A stretch of DNA of 64,000 bases from Rhodoblastus acidophilus (lineage in GTDB: Bacteria; Pseudomonadota; Alphaproteobacteria; Rhizobiales; Beijerinckiaceae). The translations under genes and the position numbers were made by a program. Positions 1 through 8,687 of the stretch are shown here, one piece after another. Position 1 is the first letter of the stretch. Every line of letters starts with the position of its first letter. Under the pieces are notes generated by a model. The model saw only the letters and a program-made list of their open reading frames with translations. It searched no databases and was not told the origin of the DNA. Where the stretch lies: contig NZ_FYDG01000001.1 in assembly GCF_900187365.1 (NCBI RefSeq), positions 248,001 through 312,000 of the forward strand. The letters run 5' to 3'.

Positions 1-257
1 CTCTGATCTTCCTTTACGGCGCCTGGATGACGCTCTTTTTCGTCATCGGCTTGATCGCCCTGCTGTTTGAGTACTGGAGGCGCGCCCGCCCGGGCGTTTC
101 CGTCCTGTTGATCTATTTCCTGATCATCGTCAGCTCCATGAATGGCCTCTCGACGAAATCCATGATCTTCAACCAGTTTTCGCTGTTGTTGCTGTTTATG
201 TTCAACAAGGAGAGCGCCGCGCGCATGGCGCCCGAAGCGGGCGGCGACCGCGACTAA
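1..257 (+). CDS. C-terminal end of a membrane protein, possibly polysaccharide polymerase/ligase (partial)
   Basis: The frame is open to the left edge (it reads in from base 3), so only the last 84 or so residues are present. Two hydrophobic stretches are visible, separated by a short basic loop (YWRRARPG). The tail is a hydrophilic stretch ending in GGDRD. This pattern resembles the end of Wzy/O-antigen-ligase-type proteins. The neighbouring acyltransferase and secreted esterase fit a surface polysaccharide locus, but the fragment is too short for a firm family call. Its stop overlaps the stop of the convergent esterase gene by a few bases. Confidence 0.55.
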   Translation, partial: LIFLYGAWMTLFFVIGLIALLFEYWRRARPGVSVLLIYFLIIVSSMNGLSTKSMIFNQFSLLLLFMFNKESAARMAPEAGGDRD

Positions 258-1000
258 CGCGCCGCTTGCATCAAACGCCACATCGCCTTGGCGTAACGAC
301 CGCCGAGCACGATTTCGCCTTGTTGATTGAGGTGGAGCCTGTCGCTTTGAAAGGGGAGATCCCGGGCGGAGACGACCGCCGCGTGGGGCAATGCGATCGC
401 TTCCTGCGCCGCAAGGAGAACGCGCGCCGGCGACGCCGTTTCGCTGTCGGGCGGGTTCGGGCCGATTTGCGTCACGATGATCGGAAGAGACGGCGCATTC
501 AGGTCTGTCCTGAGACGTTGCAGCATCCGCGTCGCCCGCGCGCTCCAACCGGCCGCATCGTCCAAATTCCAGGAATCGTATTCGCCTTGGTAAAAAATAG
601 CGCCCCGCAGGCGACCGAAAGTCCGCGCCTGTTTCGCTTGGCCCAGACACCTCCCGTAAAGACTGCCGGGATCGTCGTCAGGCGCCCACTGGACAATCTT
701 GGTGCCGCCGCGCGCGCAATTGATCAGCCCGATGGATCGCTGCGTGTCGTGATACAGCGCGTCGGCGAAGGCGAGCGAAGGGCCAAAAGCCGCTTCAGGA
801 TCGTCCGAAACCGGCTCCCTGGCCGGAACAAACGAGCCGTTGCGAAACATCCAGAGATGATCGGAGTGGACCAAGTCCGGCGCGCCGTCCAACTCCGCGC
901 GACCCGACATATTCGATTGCCCGAACAGCAGAAAAATATCGAGCTTCGCAAGCGGAGCGGCCCAGGCCCGGCTCAACGGACTGAACGACAAGGCCGCCAT
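254..1000 (-). CDS. Secreted GQSN-type carbohydrate esterase (sialate O-acetylesterase/SASA-like)
   Basis: A hydrophobic signal region ending near RAWAAP is followed by LLFGQSNMSGR, the block-I GQSN motif with the nucleophilic serine of SASA (DUF303, CE6-like) SGNH esterases. The C-terminal SDRLHLNQQG supplies the Asp-x-x-His pair. Such enzymes remove O-acetyl groups from sugars outside the cytoplasm. I chose the internal ATG, which has AAGG eight bases upstream. A longer version starting with TTG at 1081 would give a more basic n-region but would overlap the divergent acyltransferase start by 12 bases. The pairing with an O-acyltransferase suggests opposing edits to the same polysaccharide, which is inference. 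Confidence 0.75.
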   Translation of the reverse strand: MAALSFSPLSRAWAAPLAKLDIFLLFGQSNMSGRAELDGAPDLVHSDHLWMFRNGSFVPAREPVSDDPEAAFGPSLAFADALYHDTQRSIGLINCARGGTKIVQWAPDDDPGSLYGRCLGQAKQARTFGRLRGAIFYQGEYDSWNLDDAAGWSARATRMLQRLRTDLNAPSLPIIVTQIGPNPPDSETASPARVLLAAQEAIALPHAAVVSARDLPFQSDRLHLNQQGEIVLGGRYAKAMWRLMQAAR

Positions 1001-1069
1001 TAACGCGACCTTCAGGACGAGGTGACACCGTCGGGTTCCGGGCTTCCGCAACTCTCGTGAAGGGGTATC

Positions 1070-2140
1070 ATGCCGCCGCAAATCGCCCCCCTTACGTCAC
1101 TTCGGTTTTTTGCGGCGATACTGGTCGTTGTCCATCATGCCATGGACTACTCTTCAGCGCCGATCCATCTGGAGATGATACGAAAGGGCGGCGTGGCCGT
1201 CGACTTCTTTTTTATTCTCTCCGGCTATATTCTGACTCATGTTTACGCGCCGCGCGCTTATCAGCGCGAGGGATTTGTCCGCAATTTCATTGTTGCGCGT
1301 TTTGCAAAAATATACCCCATTCATATTTTCACGCTATTATTGCTCTTGTTTTTTGTCATTGCCTCGAAGACTGTCGGAATCAGTGTGAATGAGGACCGCT
1401 TCACAGCCTCGGCTTTCTTCGCGCATATCGCGCTGCTGACGGCCTGGGGCGTGACGGACCAGATGACCTGGAATTTCCCGGCCTGGTCGATCAGTGCGGA
1501 ATTCACAGCTTACCTTCTATTTCCGGTCCTTGTTCTGATCCCATTTAAAAGATCGGCAAGAAAGGCGCTTTGTCTTCTCGCCCTATGCTGGCTTGTGTTT
1601 GGGTCCTGGTTCCACCTGGCGACTCGCACCATTGATTTTGGCGTTGCGCGCATTATTCCGGAATTTCTGGGCGGCATGCTGCTGTATAGCGCCATGTCGA
1701 CGACCAAATCGGCGCCTTATGCCGAAGCGCAATTTCTTGTGGCCTCCGTCCTGATTATCCTCGGCCTTATATTTGGCGTTTCCGAAGTATGGTTTCCGCT
1801 GGCGTTCGGTTGGATCATCGCCGTCGCCCCCAGCTTGCAAGGTCCGCTTGGGCGCATCCTGTCGCATCGGATTCTGGTGAATTTGGGAGAGGAATCCTAT
1901 TCCCTCTACATGATCCATATTTTCATCTTTACGATCATCTACGGCGCATTGCGGACGAAACACTTGTCTGTGCTCGCCTCGGCTCCGCATGTTTGCGATC
2001 TGTTGGCGATCGCCGCGGCCATATTCGCCGCCCGCCTGTCGCATCGCATGATTGAAATCCCTGCGCAGAACTGGATCCGAGACCGGCTGTCGACAAAGAC
2101 CTCGGCCTCAAGGCTCGCTGCGCAAAAGGCGCTCGGCTGA
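1070..2140 (+). CDS. Acyltransferase 3 family membrane protein (OafA/YrhL-like O-acyltransferase)
   Basis: The protein has 356 residues and about ten hydrophobic segments. The N-terminus LTSLRFFAAILVVVHHAMDY carries the Arg and His signature of the acyltransferase-3 domain, followed by the DFFFILSGY motif. The family transfers acetyl or other acyl groups to extracytoplasmic polysaccharide, peptidoglycan or lipid acceptors. No C-terminal SGNH domain is fused. Instead, a separate secreted esterase is encoded divergently next door. An AAGGGG ribosome site lies five bases before the ATG. The acceptor is unknown. The polysaccharide-type membrane protein cut by the left edge suggests EPS or O-antigen. 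Confidence 0.88.
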   Translation: MPPQIAPLTSLRFFAAILVVVHHAMDYSSAPIHLEMIRKGGVAVDFFFILSGYILTHVYAPRAYQREGFVRNFIVARFAKIYPIHIFTLLLLLFFVIASKTVGISVNEDRFTASAFFAHIALLTAWGVTDQMTWNFPAWSISAEFTAYLLFPVLVLIPFKRSARKALCLLALCWLVFGSWFHLATRTIDFGVARIIPEFLGGMLLYSAMSTTKSAPYAEAQFLVASVLIILGLIFGVSEVWFPLAFGWIIAVAPSLQGPLGRILSHRILVNLGEESYSLYMIHIFIFTIIYGALRTKHLSVLASAPHVCDLLAIAAAIFAARLSHRMIEIPAQNWIRDRLSTKTSASRLAAQKALG

Positions 2141-2161
2141 AACCCTCTGGATCCGCCGCGT

Positions 2162-2707
2162 TCAGGCTGACTGCGGCGGACTGTCGCCGCGCGGCGGCAG
2201 AGAGAACAGCATCCGCCGCAACTCGTTGGCGCCCACCGGCTTGTGGAGCATCACCTAACCGCTCGCATGAATGTCGACGATGCGATCGGGCGACGTGTCG
2301 CCGGCGATCACGATGGTCGGGACCTTTCGGCCGGAGCGGGCGTGGATTTCGTTGACGGTCTGCGTGCCGCTCAAACGGGCGCCCAAACGATGATCCGCGA
2401 CCATGGCGTCAAACCGCCATCCCTCGCGTGCGCCGAGGTCAAGGGCTTCCTCGCAAAAACCGGCCGCGACGGTTTCGTAGCCCCATCCCTCCAGCAGCAA
2501 TTGAAGGCCGGACCGCAAGGATTGCGCGTCATCCAGCGGAACGGAAATAGAAAAGCGACTGCCCCGCCCATCGCGCGACCGGAACGTGATTTCGGCCGCC
2601 AGCAGACGAGCGATGCGGTCGACGATGGACAAGCCAAGGCCCTTGGCGCGAGCATGAAAGGCGATGTGCGCGGATCGGCCCGGAATTGCACAATTGCGCT
2701 TGAATTT
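2162..2707 (-). pseudogene. Relic of a hybrid sensor histidine kinase (HATPase end plus receiver), broken by TAG
   Basis: Read on the minus strand, the fragment starts without a plausible start codon. It goes through a HATPase G2 box (KGLGLSIVDRIARLL) and the end of the ATPase domain (SRFSISVPL), then jumps straight into a receiver domain that has lost its beta-1 strand (DDAQSLRSGLQLLLEGWG). The receiver continues through MVADHRL and IVIAGDTSPDRI to an in-frame TAG at 2255-2257. After it, MLHKPVGANELRRML continues in the same frame to the TGA at 2162. In relatives the position of the TAG is usually tyrosine (SGY.LLHKPV), so a single TAT/TAC to TAG change is likely. The missing DHp region and internal deletion make this a non-functional remnant. 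Confidence 0.8.
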
Positions 2708-2802
2708 TCAAACGCTAAGGGCGCACTTCCTCCTCGGCTTGATCTTTAATACGCTTTCGACCTGCGCCGAAGCCTGGATGCGGCAGGCCGCTTCTGGCGC
2801 CT

Positions 2803-3057
2803 TCAAGACGCCGTGTCAGGTTGGACTTCGACATAGCCGCGACGCCGTTTGGCGGCCTCCAACCGCATGAACGCCCGCCTGGCCGCGTCCAATTCGGAAA
2901 AGGTCATGATCTTGCGCCGGCCCGGCGCGCCGATCCGCCCCCAACTTCGCACCAGCGCGTGTTCGCCGAACAAGGTGGGGTGAACCGCGAGTTGGTAATA
3001 GCGCCACATGTTGCGCGACGCGTCGATGCGTTCGAGATGGAGCGGAGGGTCGGACAT
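2803..3057 (-). CDS. Small WGR-domain protein
   Basis: This is an 84-residue protein that is almost entirely one WGR domain: HLERIDASRNMWRYYQLAV at the start, then the RSWGRIGAPGRRK motif and a final basic helix. WGR domains are nucleic-acid-binding modules, best known from PARPs. Alphaproteobacteria carry many stand-alone copies, often on accessory DNA, whose role is not settled. The ATG beginning MSDPP is preferred over an upstream start nine residues earlier. Flanked by a decayed kinase and a 260-base stretch without genes, it has no informative neighbour. Confidence 0.8.
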   Translation of the reverse strand: MSDPPLHLERIDASRNMWRYYQLAVHPTLFGEHALVRSWGRIGAPGRRKIMTFSELDAARRAFMRLEAAKRRRGYVEVQPDTAS

Positions 3058-3320
3058 GCAAGTCATACGGAATCGTCGCGGCAAATTCGCCTGCTGTCCA
3101 ACGCATAAACTGAATCAATCCGGCCGCGATTGATTCACGGCGTCGATGACAGCCGCGGGGCTTCACGCCGCTCTGCACGGGATAATTCGTCTTCGCGCGC
3201 CGGCGTCGATCTCATCCAGCGACGAAAAACGCCCGGAGGCCAGAGTCTTGTCGTAGCTTGGCCGCCCGCCGTCGCGTTCGCGGCGATGCCCATGACCCGA
3301 CCGCGTCGCGCTGATGCGCA

Positions 3321-4910
3321 TCAAACCGCGCAGGCGATGACGACGCCTTCGTTCGGCCGAAGATCGATATCGCCGTCAACGGGTTCGCCGTCCCGGTCTC
3401 CCATCGACGAGACGAGGATGCGGCCGGTCAAACCGCCGAAGCGGAAGCTGACGGCGGTCGCTTCGGCGCCGAGGTTGAGGGCGACGGCGATGCGCTCGCC
3501 ATCGAATTCGCGCAAGAAGACGAACACGTCTCCCGTCGCGGCGACGGGCCGATAGGCGCCGATCGACAAGGCCTTGCTTTGGCGCCGCAACGCCGTCAGG
3601 CGGCGGTAAAGGCGATAGATCGACGTGGCGTCGTCGCGCTGGTTGGCGACATTTTCCTGCTTGAAGTCCGGGGCCAGGGGCAGCCACGGCTCGGCGTCGG
3701 AAAATCCGGCGTGCGGCCCGCCGTCCCATGGCATCGGCGTGCGGCACCCGTCCCGGCCGGAGCCGGAGCGCGCGCACGGATCGCGCGCCTGCTCCGGCGC
3801 GATCTCCACCTGCGTCATGCCGATCTCCTCGCCATAATAGAGCGTCGGCGTCCCGCGCAGCGTCAGCAACAGAATGGCGGCGTTGCGCGCCTGCGCGCGT
3901 CCGATCCGGCTCGCGATCCGCGGCTTGTCATGATTGCCGAGCACCCAGTTCGGCCAGCCGCCCTTGGGCAGCGCCGCTTCGTAATCGTCGACCATTTTCT
4001 TCAGCGCGGCGGCGCGCCACGGCGCGCCGATCAGGGAGAAATTGAACGGAAGGTGCAGGCCGGCGAGATCGCGGCCGTAATAGGCGACGAGCCGTTCGAC
4101 CGGCAGGTAGATTTCGCCGATCAACAGCGCCTCGGGAAAACTCTTGATGGCGTCGCGCATCTCCGCGATGACCTCGTGCGCCTCATCCCTGTCGGCCGTG
4201 TAGAGCGGGATCAGGGCGTGATAGGGCGGATCGCCCGGCTTGAAGTCGGGATTGGGCGGATTGTCGCGGAACTGATCGTCCTTGATCAGATGCCAGATGA
4301 CGTCGATGCGAAAACCGTCGACGCCGCGCCGCAGCCAGAAGCGCATCGCCTCGTAAAGCGCAGCGCGCACCCGCGGATTGCGCCAGTTGAGGTCCGGCTG
4401 CGCGGCGAGAAAGGCGTGGTAATAATATTGGCCCGTCGCGGCGTCGAAGTCCCACGCGCCTCCGCCGAACACCGACAACCAATTGTTGGGCGGCCCGCCA
4501 TCCGGGGCGGGATCGCGCCAGATGTACCAGTCGCGCCGGGGGCTGTCGCGAGACGCGCGGCTTTCGATGAACCAGGGGTGCCGGTCGGAGCTGTGGTTCG
4601 GCACGAAGTCGAGGATGACCCGCAGGTTCGCGGCATGGGCCGCCTCGACCAGCGCGTCGAAATCCGCCATGTCGCCGAACAGCGGATCGACCCCGGTGTA
4701 ATCGGAAACGTCATAGCCGAAATCCGCCATGGGCGAGGGCGAGATCGGCGACAGCCACAGCGCGTCGACGCCGAGTTCGACCAGATGCGGCAACCGGCGG
4801 ATGATCCCGCGCAGGTCGCCGACGCCATCGCCGTTGCTGTCCTGAAACGAGCGCGGATAAATCTGATAGATGACGGCGGTCTGCCACCAGTGCGGCGTGT
4901 CCATGTTCAT
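3321..4910 (-). CDS. Alpha-glucosidase, glycoside hydrolase family 13 (oligo-1,6-glucosidase type)
   Basis: The 529-residue protein starts MNMDTPHWWQTAVIYQIYPR, the typical GH13 entry. The conserved regions follow in order: DFVPNHSS (region I), GFRIDVIWHL with the nucleophile Asp (region II), LLIGEIYL with the acid/base Glu (region III) and VLGNHDKPR with the third catalytic Asp (region IV). No signal peptide is seen, so it acts in the cytoplasm on malto- or isomalto-oligosaccharides, sucrose or trehalose-type substrates. The exact specificity cannot be read. The reading frame stays open a further 68 codons upstream, but that extension is arginine-rich and unlike any GH13, so I place the start here. 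It appears to be monocistronic. Confidence 0.9.
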   Translation of the reverse strand: MNMDTPHWWQTAVIYQIYPRSFQDSNGDGVGDLRGIIRRLPHLVELGVDALWLSPISPSPMADFGYDVSDYTGVDPLFGDMADFDALVEAAHAANLRVILDFVPNHSSDRHPWFIESRASRDSPRRDWYIWRDPAPDGGPPNNWLSVFGGGAWDFDAATGQYYYHAFLAAQPDLNWRNPRVRAALYEAMRFWLRRGVDGFRIDVIWHLIKDDQFRDNPPNPDFKPGDPPYHALIPLYTADRDEAHEVIAEMRDAIKSFPEALLIGEIYLPVERLVAYYGRDLAGLHLPFNFSLIGAPWRAAALKKMVDDYEAALPKGGWPNWVLGNHDKPRIASRIGRAQARNAAILLLTLRGTPTLYYGEEIGMTQVEIAPEQARDPCARSGSGRDGCRTPMPWDGGPHAGFSDAEPWLPLAPDFKQENVANQRDDATSIYRLYRRLTALRRQSKALSIGAYRPVAATGDVFVFLREFDGERIAVALNLGAEATAVSFRFGGLTGRILVSSMGDRDGEPVDGDIDLRPNEGVVIACAV

Positions 4911-5295
4911 GCCGCGCGCACCCCGAGCGTGACGCCTGCGTTGGCGCGCAGCGGCCGCCCAGGCCAGGCTTCGTCCTGGCGGCACTCGTCCTTGGTTAAG
5001 CAAGGCCGCACAAGGGCGGCGGGTTCTGTGCGCAACAGCATGGCTCGCGTCCGCGTCTCCCGTTCGACCCCTCTGCAACGGGAGCGGGCGGCGCGGGTTC
5101 CGTGCGCGCCTCATCGGCGGATTTTCGCCGCGGGATCGTTTCTCACGCCCGGCAAGTCGGAACGATGCCGTACGCGCATTGTTTTCCCTGAATCAGCAAA
5201 GAGTTGGACCCTTCGGGTCCGCGCGCCGCGAGCGGAAGCGAGACAATTCGCGTTCACATGGCGGCGAAGACTCGGCCACACAGGAGACATCACAC
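4911..5295. other. Gene-free 385-base interval between divergent genes
   Basis: No credible coding signal is seen on either strand. The interval must hold the promoter of the leftward glucosidase. An EcfG-like promoter for the rightward small gene is annotated separately. A short GCCAGG...CCTGGC hairpin lies near 4969-4982. Nothing else was recognised. Confidence 0.5.
5159..5183 (+). promoter_or_regulatory. Candidate EcfG (general stress sigma) promoter
   Basis: GGAAC at 5159-5163 and GTT at 5181-5183 are separated by 17 bases, matching the GGAAC-N16/17-GTT pattern of alphaproteobacterial EcfG promoters. It would give a leader of about 100 bases before the small hydrophilic protein at 5296. 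This is a short motif and could occur by chance. Confidence 0.4.
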
Positions 5296-5490
5296 ATGGC
5301 GAATGCCGATCGGAAGCACGTCGGCGTCGGGCCTCACGGCAAAGGCTCGGGCGGCGGCGCCATGAGCGATCTCAAGCCCGAAACCGTCGAGGAAAACACA
5401 ATTCTGAGCAACCGCGACAAGCAGCGGCGCAGCAAGGAGCGCGGACAGGACAGCAAAGGAATCCAGTCCGAGCAACACGGCGACGAGTGA
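5296..5490 (+). CDS. Small conserved hydrophilic protein, probably stress-related
   Basis: The 64-residue protein begins MANADRKHVGVGPHGKGSG and continues ENTILSNRDKQRRSKERGQDSK to the end. It is very hydrophilic, has no cysteine and no hydrophobic core, and is probably disordered. From memory, similar short proteins with LSNRDK and SKERG blocks occur in many Hyphomicrobiales without an assigned function. AGGAGA lies nine bases before the ATG. An EcfG-like promoter upstream and a strong terminator downstream make it a self-contained gene. A general-stress role is inference. Confidence 0.75.
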   Translation: MANADRKHVGVGPHGKGSGGGAMSDLKPETVEENTILSNRDKQRRSKERGQDSKGIQSEQHGDE

Positions 5491-5496
5491 ACGGCG

Positions 5497-5528
5497 CGTC
5501 TCCGGCCGCAAGGCCGGAGACGTTCGTT
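5497..5528. terminator. Bidirectional intrinsic terminator
   Basis: An 11-base-pair perfect stem (CGTCTCCGGCC / GGCCGGAGACG) with a GCAA loop is followed by a T-rich tract. It separates the small gene at 5296 from the convergent RND pump gene. Confidence 0.85.
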
Positions 5529-8500
5529 TCAATATGTCTTGCGGGCGCCGGGCCGGAACGACACGATTTGCGCCAGCCCTCGCGCCTTAACGCGCTCGCG
5601 CAGCGACTGGAACACGACATAGAGCATCGGAATGAACAGAATTCCGACAAGGCTCGCCGTGATCATGCCGGCGAACACCGGCGTCGACAAATTGCGCCGC
5701 GCCATCATGGCCGCGCCATGGGAGAACACCAGCGGAACCAGGCCGAGGATGAAGGCGATGGAGGTCATCATCACCGCCCGGAACCGGAGGCGCGCGCCCT
5801 GTTCCGCCGCCTCCAGGATCGAGCGTCCGGCCTCGCGCTGCTCCTTGGCGAATTCCACGATCAGAATGCCGTTCTTCGCCGACAGCGCGATCAGCACGAC
5901 CAGACCGATCTGGGCGTAAAGATCGAGCGTGATCGCGCCCATCAGCATGCCGGCGAAGGCGCCGAACACCGCGATCGTCGACGACAGCAGCACCGGAATC
6001 GGGATCACCCAGCTTTCGTAGAGCGCCACCAGGAACAGGAAGGCGAAGATCACCGCGAGCGCGAGAATATACCCGGTCTTGCCGACGGCTTCATGCTCCT
6101 GATAGGCCGTGCCGGTCCATTCGAACGTATAGCCCGGCGGCAGCGTCTTGGCCGAAACTTCGGCCATCGCCTGCATGGCCGCGCCCGAGGACACGCCCGG
6201 CGCCGGCGAGCCGTTGATCGTCACGGAGCGGTAATTGTTGTAGCGCGTGATCACCGCCGGCCCCGTCACCGTGCGCAGGCTGGCGATGGATTGCAGCGGC
6301 GTCATCTCGCCTCGGGCGTTGCGGATATAGATGTCCCACAGCGACGGCAGGTCGCGGCGCGCGGAGGCGTCGCCTTGCAGATTGACCTGCCATGTCCGCC
6401 CGAACATATTAAAATTGTTGATGTAATAGCCGCCGAGCGAGATCTGCAGGGTGGAGAAGATGTCGTTGACCCCGATGCCCAGCGCCTGCGCCTTGTCGCG
6501 GTCGATGTCGAGCCAGATCGACGGCGAATTGGCGTTGTAGGTGGAGAACACGCGGGTGAGTTTTGGGTTCTGGTTGCCCGAGGCGAGCAGGGCGTTGGCG
6601 ACGCTGGCCATCGCGGCGGGCTCCGCGCCATCGAGCGATTCCAGCTGGTACTGAAAGCCGCCCGCCGTCGACAAACCGATCACCGGCGGCAGGTTGAACG
6701 GCAGCACGCTGGCGCTGCGCACCTGCTGCACCGCGCCGAACGTCTTGCCGATCAGGGCCTGCGCCGAAGAACTGGCCGCGACGCGATCCTCGAAAGGCTT
6801 GAGCCGAACGATCACAAACGCGTTGTTGGACGCGGAATAATTGTCGAGCAGCGACAGGCCGACGATGGAGATGACATCTTGCACCTCCGGCATTTTGCGC
6901 AGGATGCCCTCGACCTGGACCACCGTGGTTTCGGTGCGCGCCACCGAGGCGCCCTCCGGCAATTGCACGTTGATGAAGAAGGCGCCCTGGTCCTCCTCGG
7001 GCAAAAAGCCGGTCGGCGTGGCCAGCGACAGGCCGAAAATCCCCACAGCGCAGGCGGCGACCGCCGCCACCGACAGCGCCGGACGCCGCAGCGCCATGCG
7101 CACCACCCCGACATAGCCGTCGCGGGCGCGATCGACGCCGCGCCCGAATTTTTGCAACAGGCCATGCCGCTCCGGCTCATGCCGCAGGAACAGGGCGCAG
7201 AGCGCCGGCGACAGCGTCAGCGCATTGATCGCCGAAATCAGCATGGCCGCGCTGATGGTGATCGCGAACTGACGGAACAATTCGCCCATCACGCCCGGCA
7301 GGAAGGCGATCGGCGTAAACACCGACAGCAGCACCAAAGTGATGGCGATGATCGGCGCGGTGACTTGCGCCATGGCCTTTTTCGCGGCGGCCGCGGGCGA
7401 GAGGTCCGGCTCCTCCTCCATCACGCGCTCGACATTTTCGACCACGACAATGGCGTCGTCGACGACGATGCCGATGGCCAGCACCAGCGCCAGCATGGAC
7501 ACGGTGTTGACCGAGGCGCCCAGCGCCACCAGCACGCCGAACGTGCCGATCAGACTGACCGGCGCGGCGATGATCGGGATCAGCGCTGCGCGCAGGTTGC
7601 CGAGAAACAGCCACACCACCAGCGCGACCAGAACAAAGGCTTCCAGCAGCGTATGTAGCACCGCCGACACCGTGTCATTGACGAAAACGGTGGCGTCGTA
7701 AACCACGCGCGCCTGCAAGTTTTCGGGGAAGCGGGGCCGCAGTTCGTCGAGCTTGGCCCGCAACGCCTTGGAAGTGTTGATGGCGTTGGCGCCCGGTCCG
7801 AGAAAGACGCCGATGCCGACCGTCGGCTCTCCGTTCAGGCGCGAATACGTGTCCGCGCTCTGCGCCCCCAGTTCGACGCGGGCGACGTCGGACACTTTTA
7901 AGGTCGACCCATCCGGGTTGGCGCGCAGCACGATGGCGCCGAATTCCTCCGGCGTGGTCAGGCGCCCCTGGGTCTGCAAGTTGAACTGGAACGCCTGATC
8001 GTTCGGCACGGGCCGCGCGCCGAGGCGGCCGACCGGCGCCTGCACGTTCTGCGCGGCGATGGCGTTGGCGACATCCGAAGGCGACAGGCCCAGGCTCGAC
8101 AGCTTCTCGATGTTGAACCAGATGCGCATCGAATAGTTCGAGCGCCCGAACATCGTGGCCTCGCCGACGCCGGGCACGCGCGCGAGTTCATCCAGAATGT
8201 TGATCAGGCCGTAATTGGCCAGGAACAGCTGGTCGTATTTCTGGCCGTCGCTGAATATGTCGATGACCTGCAGCATCGACGACGAACGCTTTTGCACGTT
8301 GACGCCCTGCAGCCGCACTTCCGCCGGCAATTGCGCCAAAGCGTTCTGCACGCGGTTATTGACGTTGACCGTGTTGATGTCGGCGTTGGTCCCCAATTCG
8401 AAGGAAACGTCAAGCGTGTACGAGCCGTCATTGCCGCTCGTGCTTTTCATGTAGATCGCCTTGTCGACGCCGACGACCTTGGCTTCGATCGGCTGCGCCA

Positions 8501-8684
8501 CCGTCTGCTCCAGCACTTCCGCCGAGGCGCCGGGAAAGGTGGAGGAGACGCGCACCTGCGGCGGCACGATGTCCGGCAATTGCGCGACGGGAATGCGCAG
8601 CAGCGCCAGCGCGCCGACCAGCGTCGTGACCAGCGCGACGACGACGGCGAGTCGGGGACGGTCGATGAAGACATCGGCGATCAT
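5529..8684 (-). CDS. RND multidrug efflux transporter, HAE1 family (AcrB/MexB-like)
   Basis: The 1051-residue protein opens [18 protein letters not shown], the first transmembrane helix of HAE1 pumps. It has the duplicated layout of twelve helices with two large periplasmic loops. The proton-relay pair is in [18 protein letters not shown]. The length is standard. It exports drugs, dyes or other amphiphiles using the proton gradient together with a periplasmic adaptor and an outer membrane channel. The adaptor gene is immediately upstream, with its stop three bases before this start. The ribosome site GGGGGAG is inside the adaptor's last codons. No outer membrane channel gene is linked, so a distant TolC/OprM protein must serve. 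Confidence 0.95.
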   Translation of the reverse strand: MIADVFIDRPRLAVVVALVTTLVGALALLRIPVAQLPDIVPPQVRVSSTFPGASAEVLEQTVAQPIEAKVVGVDKAIYMKSTSGNDGSYTLDVSFELGTNADINTVNVNNRVQNALAQLPAEVRLQGVNVQKRSSSMLQVIDIFSDGQKYDQLFLANYGLINILDELARVPGVGEATMFGRSNYSMRIWFNIEKLSSLGLSPSDVANAIAAQNVQAPVGRLGARPVPNDQAFQFNLQTQGRLTTPEEFGAIVLRANPDGSTLKVSDVARVELGAQSADTYSRLNGEPTVGIGVFLGPGANAINTSKALRAKLDELRPRFPENLQARVVYDATVFVNDTVSAVLHTLLEAFVLVALVVWLFLGNLRAALIPIIAAPVSLIGTFGVLVALGASVNTVSMLALVLAIGIVVDDAIVVVENVERVMEEEPDLSPAAAAKKAMAQVTAPIIAITLVLLSVFTPIAFLPGVMGELFRQFAITISAAMLISAINALTLSPALCALFLRHEPERHGLLQKFGRGVDRARDGYVGVVRMALRRPALSVAAVAACAVGIFGLSLATPTGFLPEEDQGAFFINVQLPEGASVARTETTVVQVEGILRKMPEVQDVISIVGLSLLDNYSASNNAFVIVRLKPFEDRVAASSSAQALIGKTFGAVQQVRSASVLPFNLPPVIGLSTAGGFQYQLESLDGAEPAAMASVANALLASGNQNPKLTRVFSTYNANSPSIWLDIDRDKAQALGIGVNDIFSTLQISLGGYYINNFNMFGRTWQVNLQGDASARRDLPSLWDIYIRNARGEMTPLQSIASLRTVTGPAVITRYNNYRSVTINGSPAPGVSSGAAMQAMAEVSAKTLPPGYTFEWTGTAYQEHEAVGKTGYILALAVIFAFLFLVALYESWVIPIPVLLSSTIAVFGAFAGMLMGAITLDLYAQIGLVVLIALSAKNGILIVEFAKEQREAGRSILEAAEQGARLRFRAVMMTSIAFILGLVPLVFSHGAAMMARRNLSTPVFAGMITASLVGILFIPMLYVVFQSLRERVKARGLAQIVSFRPGARKTY

Positions 8685-8687
8685 GGC

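Noticed and set aside
3085-3320. Search for a gene or RNA in the interval between the WGR gene and the glucosidase
   Set aside because: Frames here are shadows of low-complexity GC-rich sequence and no structured RNA or terminator was convincing.
3579-7658. A 1359-codon open frame on the plus strand, antisense to the glucosidase and the RND pump
   Set aside because: It crosses two well-supported genes on the other strand, is dominated by Arg, Gln, His and Asp as expected of an antisense frame in GC-rich DNA, and matches no family.
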